Positions 13,538-18,566 of a DNA stretch of 18,566 bases are shown here, piece after piece (within the stretch, counting starts at the first letter, position 1; each line of letters begins with the position of its first letter). The stretch covers positions 1 to 18,566 of the forward strand of contig NZ_DATLXO010000080.1 in NCBI RefSeq assembly GCF_035575815.1, in the 5' to 3' direction. The notes under the pieces were generated by a model, which saw only the letters and a list, made by a program, of their open reading frames with translations, was not told the DNA's origin and made no database searches. Source of the DNA: Iamia sp035575815 (GTDB lineage Bacteria > Actinomycetota > Acidimicrobiia > Acidimicrobiales > Iamiaceae). Position numbers and translations under genes: made by a program.

Positions 13538-13656
13538 GAACTGGTAGCGGATTCGGGGGCCCCGGCACCCGAATCGGTGACCACTTCGGTGTCGCGGCCG
13601 AACTGGTACGGGGTTCGGGGGTCCCGGCACCCGGATCGGTGACCACTTCGGTGTCG
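13538..13656. repeat. Two tandem copies of a 57-bp hairpin-forming repeat
   Basis: The copies lie at 13538-13594 and 13600-13656 and differ at five positions. Each can fold on itself. The inner stem of copy 1 is GATTCGGG (13550-13557) with CCCGAATC (13568-13575). The outer stem is GAACTGGT (13538-13545) with ACCACTTC (13580-13587), with one mismatch. In copy 2 the inner arms are GGTTCGGG (13612-13619) and CCCGGATC (13630-13637); both changes leave G-U pairs in plus-strand RNA. They lie in the divergent gap between DUF3097 and ABC-F, so they are not terminators of either gene. They look like dispersed palindromic (REP-like) elements. Confidence 0.75.
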
Positions 13657-13710
13657 GATCGGCTCGGCGGTGACCCCCGCTGGGGATGCGGGGGATCGCG
13701 GAGGGCGCCG

Positions 13711-13716
13711 TACCCT
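13711..13716 (+). promoter_or_regulatory. Candidate -10 box TACCCT for the ABC-F gene (leaderless)
   Basis: TACCCT is followed by eight bases and GTG 13725. The only Shine-Dalgarno-like bases (GAAGG, 13718-13722) are too close to the start to be used well, so a leaderless start fits better. The hairpin repeats end 54 bp upstream. Confidence 0.42.
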
Positions 13717-13724
13717 CGAAGGTC

Positions 13725-15542
13725 GTGATCCTCCTCGATGCCGACGGCGTGACGGTGACGCGGCCCGAGCGGCCGCTGTTCACCGACGTCGACCTGACCC
13801 TCGCCAGCGGGGACCGCCTGGCCGTGGTCGGGCTCAACGGCTGCGGCAAGAGCACCCTGCTGCGCGTCGTCGCCGGTGAGGTCGAGCCCGCTTCGGGCAC
13901 CATCCGCCGGGGCCGCGGGAGTCGCGTCGTCGCCGTGAACCAGGACCGCACCCTGCCTCCGGGGACGGTGCGCGACGCCATCGGCGCCGAGGGGGACGGG
14001 GCCTGGTTGGCCGAGGCCGCGGCCGACCGGTTGGGGCTGACCGCACTGCTCGACCGCGATGTCAGCACCCTCTCGGGCGGTGAGATGACCCGCACCGCCC
14101 TGGCGCGCGCCCTGACCGAGCTCGGCCCGCCCGGCGGTGACGACGACAGCGTGCTGCTGATCCTCGACGAGCCCACCAACCACCTCGACATCGACGCCAT
14201 CGCCTGGCTCGAGGAGCGTCTCGCCGCCCACCGCGGGGGTCTCCTGCTCGTGACCCACGACCGCCACGTGCTCGACCGCGTGACGACGCGCATCCTGGAG
14301 ATCGACCGCGGCCACGGTCACGGCCACGACGGCGGCTACGCGTCCTACCTCGAGGCCAAGGCGGTCCGGTCCGACCAGGCGGCGTCGGCCGAGTCGGTGC
14401 GCCGGAACCTGGCCCGGCGAGAGCTGGCCTGGCTGCGCCGGGGCGCCAAGGCCCGGTCGACCAAGGCCAAGGCCCGGGTCGACAGTGCCACAGCCCTGGT
14501 CGAGGCCCGGCCCGAGGCACCAGCCCGGGCGTCCGACGACCTGCCGCTGCACCACGGCACGCCCCGTCTCGGCGACCAGGTGGTCGAGCTGCACGGCGTC
14601 GGACATCGCTGGGACGAGGATCGGGAGTGGCTGTTCCGCGGGGTCGACCTCTCCCTCGCGCGGCGCGAGCGACTGGGCCTCGTCGGGCCCAACGGCGCCG
14701 GCAAGTCGACCCTCGTCGACGTCATCGCCGGGCGACTGGCCCCGGCCGAGGGGCGGGTGGTCCAGGGCTCGACCGCCCGGGTCTCGGTCTACGACCAGAC
14801 CGGCATCACCCTCGACCCGGGCATGCGGGTGGCCCAGGCCGTCGCTGGCGCCCACCGCGACCCGGACTGGAGCGACGCCGCCCTCCTCGAGGCGTTCTGG
14901 TTCGACGGCGACGCCCAGCGGGCGCCGATCAGCCTGCTGTCGGGCGGCGAGCGCCGCCGCCTCCAGCTCCTGCTCACCCTGCGGGCCAAGCCCAACGTGC
15001 TGCTCCTCGACGAACCCACCAACGACCTCGACCTCGACACCCTGCGCGTGCTCGAGGACTTCCTCGACGACTGGCCCGGCGCGCTCGTCGTCGTCAGCCA
15101 CGACCGCGCCTTCCTCGAGCGCACCGTCGCCGATGTGCTGGTGATCGACGAGCGCACGAACGGGCGGCGCCTCCCCGGCGGCTACGAGGCGTGGGAGCAG
15201 CGGCGTCGCGCCGGGCGGACCAAGGGTCGCGCCGCCGCCACGTCGGCCCCGATCCGGAAGGCGCCGACGGCGAACGTCGCGTCCTCGGCTGCACCCTCCG
15301 AGACGCCCACCACAACCGCGTCGCGCCGGCCCAAGGGCCACCTCCACAAGCTGATGAAGGAGGCCGAGGGCAAGGTCCGCCGCCTCGACACCCAGCGGGC
15401 GGAGCTCACGGAGGCCCTGGCCGCCGGCGACGCCGATCACCGTCGGATGGCCGCGCTGGGCGCCGAGCTGGCCCGGGTCGAGGCCGACCTGGCCACGACC
15501 GAGGACGAGTGGCTCGCCCTCGCCGACGAAGCGGATCGCTGA
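13725..15542 (+). CDS. ABC-F family ATPase (Uup/EttA-like)
   Basis: This 605-aa soluble protein has two ABC modules and no membrane domain, as in ribosome-associated translation factors. Module 1 has Walker A GLNGCGKST (36-44), signature LSGGEMTR (116-123), Walker B LLILDEPTNHLD (144-155) and VTHDRHVL. A basic, charged linker follows at about 210-265 (ARRELAWLRRGAKARSTKAKARVD), the position of the ABC-F interdomain arm. Module 2 has GPNGAGKST (321-329), LSGGERRRLQLL (405-416), LLLDEPTNDLDLD (426-438) and VSHDRAFL. A Ser/Thr/Pro-rich stretch (about 500-535) leads to a C-terminal coiled coil (about 540-603), as in Uup-type members. GTG 13725 is chosen because it sits eight bases behind TACCCT; the frame is open to 13686. 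All catalytic motifs are intact. Antibiotic resistance is not implied without further evidence. Confidence 0.93.
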   Translation: MILLDADGVTVTRPERPLFTDVDLTLASGDRLAVVGLNGCGKSTLLRVVAGEVEPASGTIRRGRGSRVVAVNQDRTLPPGTVRDAIGAEGDGAWLAEAAADRLGLTALLDRDVSTLSGGEMTRTALARALTELGPPGGDDDSVLLILDEPTNHLDIDAIAWLEERLAAHRGGLLLVTHDRHVLDRVTTRILEIDRGHGHGHDGGYASYLEAKAVRSDQAASAESVRRNLARRELAWLRRGAKARSTKAKARVDSATALVEARPEAPARASDDLPLHHGTPRLGDQVVELHGVGHRWDEDREWLFRGVDLSLARRERLGLVGPNGAGKSTLVDVIAGRLAPAEGRVVQGSTARVSVYDQTGITLDPGMRVAQAVAGAHRDPDWSDAALLEAFWFDGDAQRAPISLLSGGERRRLQLLLTLRAKPNVLLLDEPTNDLDLDTLRVLEDFLDDWPGALVVVSHDRAFLERTVADVLVIDERTNGRRLPGGYEAWEQRRRAGRTKGRAAATSAPIRKAPTANVASSAAPSETPTTTASRRPKGHLHKLMKEAEGKVRRLDTQRAELTEALAAGDADHRRMAALGAELARVEADLATTEDEWLALADEADR

Positions 15543-15567
15543 CCCGCGAAGGTAGGCGATCGACACC

Positions 15568-15616
15568 GAACTTTGAGCGGTTGTGCGCCGCACTTGCACT
15601 CAACCGCTCAAAGTTC
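15568..15616. repeat. Perfect 16-bp inverted repeat with 17-base loop
   Basis: GAACTTTGAGCGGTTG (15568-15583) and CAACCGCTCAAAGTTC (15601-15616) are exact reverse complements. It begins 25 bp after the ABC-F stop and ends 24 bp before the aminotransferase relic becomes readable. No T-run follows, so it is a poor intrinsic terminator by the standard model, although in very GC-rich bacteria such stems can still end transcription. The left arm resembles the start of the 13538 repeats (shared GAACT and AGCGG). It could be a REP-type or MITE-like element. Confidence 0.7.
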
Positions 15617-15617
15617 C

Positions 15618-15639
15618 GATGGGGCGCCGATGGGGCGCC
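15618..15639. repeat. Tandem 11-bp direct repeat
   Basis: GATGGGGCGCC occurs twice in immediate succession (15618-15628 and 15629-15639). It lies between the inverted repeat and the aminotransferase fragment, at the point where the upstream part of that gene is lost. Confidence 0.6.
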
Positions 15640-15640
15640 G

Positions 15641-15999
15641 GTGCCGACCCAGCGCATGCTCGGCACCGACGTGATCGGCCCCGGCCTGGCCGCCCTGGCC
15701 GGGCGGCACCCATCGGTCGGCGAGGTGCGCGGCGTGGGCGTCTTCTGGGCCCTGGAGCTGGTGCGTGACCGCGCCACCCGAACGAGCCGTTGGTGCCGTT
15801 CAACGCCACGGGCGCGGCGGCCGGCCCCATGAAGGAGGTCGTGGCCGCCTGCGTCGAGCGCGGCGTCGTGCCCGTCGCGGCCATGAACCGCCTCAACGTC
15901 GTCCCGCCCGTCACCACCTCGACCACCGACGTGGAGGCGGGCCTGGCCGTGCTCGACGAGGCCCTCACCGTCGCCGACGAGCACGTCCTCTCCCCCTGA
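15641..15999 (+). pseudogene. C-terminal relic of a class III (PLP-dependent) aminotransferase
   Basis: Frame 2 from about 15641 reads RMLGTDVIGPGLAALAGRHPSVGEVRGVGVFWALELVRDRATR. At about 15779-15784 the reading shifts to frame 1, which continues NEPLVPFNATGAAAGPMKEVVAACVERGVVP and ends VVPPVTTSTTDVEAGLAVLDEALTVADEHV at the TGA 15997-15999. This is the usual C-terminal domain of an omega-amino-acid or aspartate-type class III aminotransferase. The PLP domain with the Schiff-base lysine is entirely absent, and the remainder carries a small frameshift, so this is a dead fragment. The part begins right behind an inverted repeat and an 11-bp tandem repeat. A Met/Val-initiated 69-aa product from about 15790 is possible in principle but would have no activity. 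Confidence 0.87.
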
Positions 16000-16082
16000 T
16001 CCCCTTCAAGGTCGTACGGAGGCGATCCCCGTGGCGCGCTTGCGTACGGCGTTCGGAGGCTCTCCCGGGTCGCTCGACGGCC

Positions 16083-16153
16083 TAGCCTGCCCCGGCCTGG
16101 TCGCGCCCCTCCTGCGGACGCTGCGACTGGTCTCCCCCTCACCCCCAGGAGAG
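16083..16153 (+). promoter_or_regulatory. Candidate promoter and ribosome binding site of the inositol-phosphate synthase gene
   Basis: TAGCCT (16083-16088) is a plausible -10 box and would give a leader of about 60 bases. AGGAG (16147-16151) lies six bases before GTG 16158, a good Shine-Dalgarno, so this gene has a conventional leadered start. I see no stable -35 and no riboswitch-like structure in the leader. Confidence 0.4.
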
Positions 16154-16157
16154 CCCT

Positions 16158-17480
<1,323 letters not shown>

Positions 17481-17579
17481 CCGCCCGCCTGCGCCCGGTC
17501 GGCGTTCGGCGTGGCGGGGACGACGGGGTGGCCCCACCCAGTGATGGTGGACCAGCGTGCATCGGGTAGGAATCCAGCC

Positions 17580-18452
17580 ATGTCGTTGCGCCACACCTCG
17601 CCCGCTCGCCTCCTCGCCCCGATGGCTGCCGTCGTCCTCGCCCTGGGTGCCGCGGCGTGCTCCGACGACGACGGGGCGGCACCGGGCCCCACCACCACCA
17701 CGACGACGGCGTCGGGGTCCGAGACGACCGACGGCGAGGACGACCCGGGAGCCCCTGAGACCGAGGACACGACGGCCGACCCCGACGGCACCGACGACAC
17801 CGAGCCGCCGACGACCGAACCGCCGTCGACCGAACCGCCGTCGACCGAACCGCCGACGACCGAGGCCCCCACAACGACCGAGGCCCCCACAACGACCGAG
17901 GCGCCGACGATCACCGAGCCGCCGACCACCGAGGCCGGACCGGCGGGCGCCCTGGTCGACCGCCTGCCCGAGGTCGAAGGCTACGAGCGCGAGGTCGACG
18001 ACGACGCGGCGCTCGACGAGGGCTACTGCGACGGCAGCACCCCCTCGGTCACCCCCACCGAGACCGCGGCGGCCGCGTATGACGACGCCGGCCCGGACGG
18101 CGACGGCTCCGGAGACGCCGGGGACGATGTCGAGGACAAGGTCGACGACGACACCTTCTACCTGGCCGGCCTCCGCTTCGCCGATGACGACGAGGCCTCG
18201 ACGTCCTACGACGAGCTCGCCTCCACCACCGCAGGGTGCAGCGACGAGGAGTTCTCCGCCGACGAGGGCACACCGGCCGACATCGGCGACGAGGCCGTGA
18301 GCTTCGAGATCTCCGACGCCGACGACGGCGGGCTCATCTACATTGCCCGCCAAGACGACGTGGTGTGGTTCTACATCCACGAGGTCCCCGCCGGTGGCCC
18401 GGAGCCCGCCTCGGAGGCGCTGGCCGCCTTCACCGCCACCGTCGAGGGCTGA
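17580..18452 (+). CDS. Secreted lipoprotein with a low-complexity Thr/Pro/Glu linker
   Basis: This 290-aa protein starts at ATG 17580. It has a signal peptide (MSLRHTSPARLLAPMAAVVLALGAAAC) with a lipobox-like end, and Cys27 would be lipidated and anchored outside the membrane. Residues about 28-115 are acidic and repetitive (Thr runs, then TEPPSTEPPSTEPPTTEAPTTTEAP-type units), a disordered spacer through the cell envelope. The C-terminal part (about 118-290) is acidic, with a globular look and two cysteines (in EGYCDGS and TTAGCSDEEF) that may form a disulfide; FYLAGLRFADDDEAS and GGLIYIARQDDVVWFYIHEV are hydrophobic strands. I recognise no named domain. AGGA with eight bases before the ATG can act as ribosome binding site; AGGAAT six bases upstream is also -10-like. 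Function unknown. Confidence 0.85.
   Translation: MSLRHTSPARLLAPMAAVVLALGAAACSDDDGAAPGPTTTTTTASGSETTDGEDDPGAPETEDTTADPDGTDDTEPPTTEPPSTEPPSTEPPTTEAPTTTEAPTTTEAPTITEPPTTEAGPAGALVDRLPEVEGYEREVDDDAALDEGYCDGSTPSVTPTETAAAAYDDAGPDGDGSGDAGDDVEDKVDDDTFYLAGLRFADDDEASTSYDELASTTAGCSDEEFSADEGTPADIGDEAVSFEISDADDGGLIYIARQDDVVWFYIHEVPAGGPEPASEALAAFTATVEG
17808..17935 (+). repeat. Degenerate tandem repeats coding the TEPP/TEAP linker
   Basis: Units such as CGACCGAACCGCCGT and CGAGGCCCCCACAAC recur in tandem, encoding TEPPS/T and TEAPTT. Codons vary slightly between units, so the array is expanding and drifting in the usual way for a spacer and may differ in length between strains. Confidence 0.7.
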
Positions 18453-18489
18453 CACCCAACCCCCGCTACCGGGAGGCCGCTCGCCGCCA

Positions 18490-18566
18490 TTAGGCGGAGG
18501 CCGGAGGTGTCCCTCGCACGACGCTGGGCGCGGCGCCGGCGCCGGCGGTGTCCTCGACGCCCGCGC
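18490..18566 (-). CDS. Possible 3' end of a minus-strand gene, cut by the window edge
   Basis: On the minus strand a frame enters from the right edge and ends with TAA at 18492-18490. Its last residues read AGVEDTAGAGAAPSVVRGTPPASA, an Ala/Gly/Pro-rich tail. Third positions are almost all G or C, as in the real genes here. The segment is too short to recognise. It would converge on the lipoprotein gene; CCGCC-ATTA-GGCGG (18486-18499) at the junction is a small hairpin that might end transcription. Confidence 0.35.
   Translation of the reverse strand, partial: AGVEDTAGAGAAPSVVRGTPPASA

Noticed and set aside
13465..13680. CRISPR array
   Set aside because: There are only two imperfect copies with a 5-bp separation, no spacers and no cas genes; each copy is itself palindromic over most of its length.
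13725..15542. Antibiotic-resistance ABC-F protein
   Set aside because: The layout with a C-terminal coiled coil fits housekeeping Uup/EttA-like members. Nothing in the sequence or neighbourhood indicates resistance.
12915..15599. An 894-residue minus-strand open frame
   Set aside because: It runs antisense through ABC-F and the repeats, and its low-complexity product has no motifs. ABC-F has all catalytic motifs on the plus strand.
15541..15640. An intrinsic terminator for the ABC-F gene
   Set aside because: The stem is excellent but has no T-tract; it is annotated as an inverted repeat with termination only as a possibility.
17808..17935. Mobile or regulatory DNA repeat
   Set aside because: The repetition is explained by in-frame coding of a TEPP/TEAP linker.

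Overview
The window is uniformly GC-rich with strong G/C third-position bias, and its gene content points to a free-living actinobacterium. Supporting genes are a DUF3097 protein, a CYP142-type steroid P450, an EchA3-like crotonase of mycobacterial type, and several genes whose start codon lies directly behind a TANNNT -10 box. The phrasing of the SDR, P450, aminotransferase and phosphohydrolase-like sequences recalls Acidimicrobiia (Ilumatobacter/Iamia relatives). That placement is inference from remembered family sequences, not a search.

Left part (1-5282, all +): the 3' end of a classical SDR, a beta-hydroxyacid dehydrogenase and a CYP142-like P450 form a catabolic block that fits steroid/terpenoid side-chain oxidation. 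A multiply deleted GGDEF/EAL pseudogene follows, then an intact aldehyde dehydrogenase.

Middle part (about 5440-8400): base composition is visibly less GC-rich. It holds an RmlD-like NAD-dependent reductase (+), a HAD phosphatase with an atypical motif I (-), and a two-gene Fic / VbhA-like toxin-antitoxin operon (-) whose ends carry a short direct repeat. It looks like an accessory insertion, though no integrase or transposase is visible.

Right part (8550-18566): a TetR regulator (-) faces a phosphonate monoester hydrolase/sulfatase-type gene (+) that has lost its catalytic segment. A minus-strand group follows: DUF3097, a site-2 protease with CBS domains, and an EchA3-like crotonase. An ABC-F ATPase (+) diverges from DUF3097 across two tandem hairpin repeats. 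Behind ABC-F sit a perfect 16-bp inverted repeat and the C-terminal relic of a class III aminotransferase. Then come a myo-inositol-1-phosphate synthase of Bacteroidetes-like type, a Thr/Pro/Glu-rich lipoprotein, and the edge of a minus-strand gene.

The most notable points are: (1) three separate genes reduced by what look like clean internal or terminal deletions; (2) the stand-alone Fic-VbhA module with its flanking repeats, next to a HAD protein carrying a P-loop-like upstream relic; (3) two hairpin repeats whose differences preserve pairing in plus-strand RNA; (4) a recurrent leaderless promoter layout; and (5) the inositol synthase subtype. No CRISPR array, tRNA, rRNA or recognised mobile-element gene was seen.
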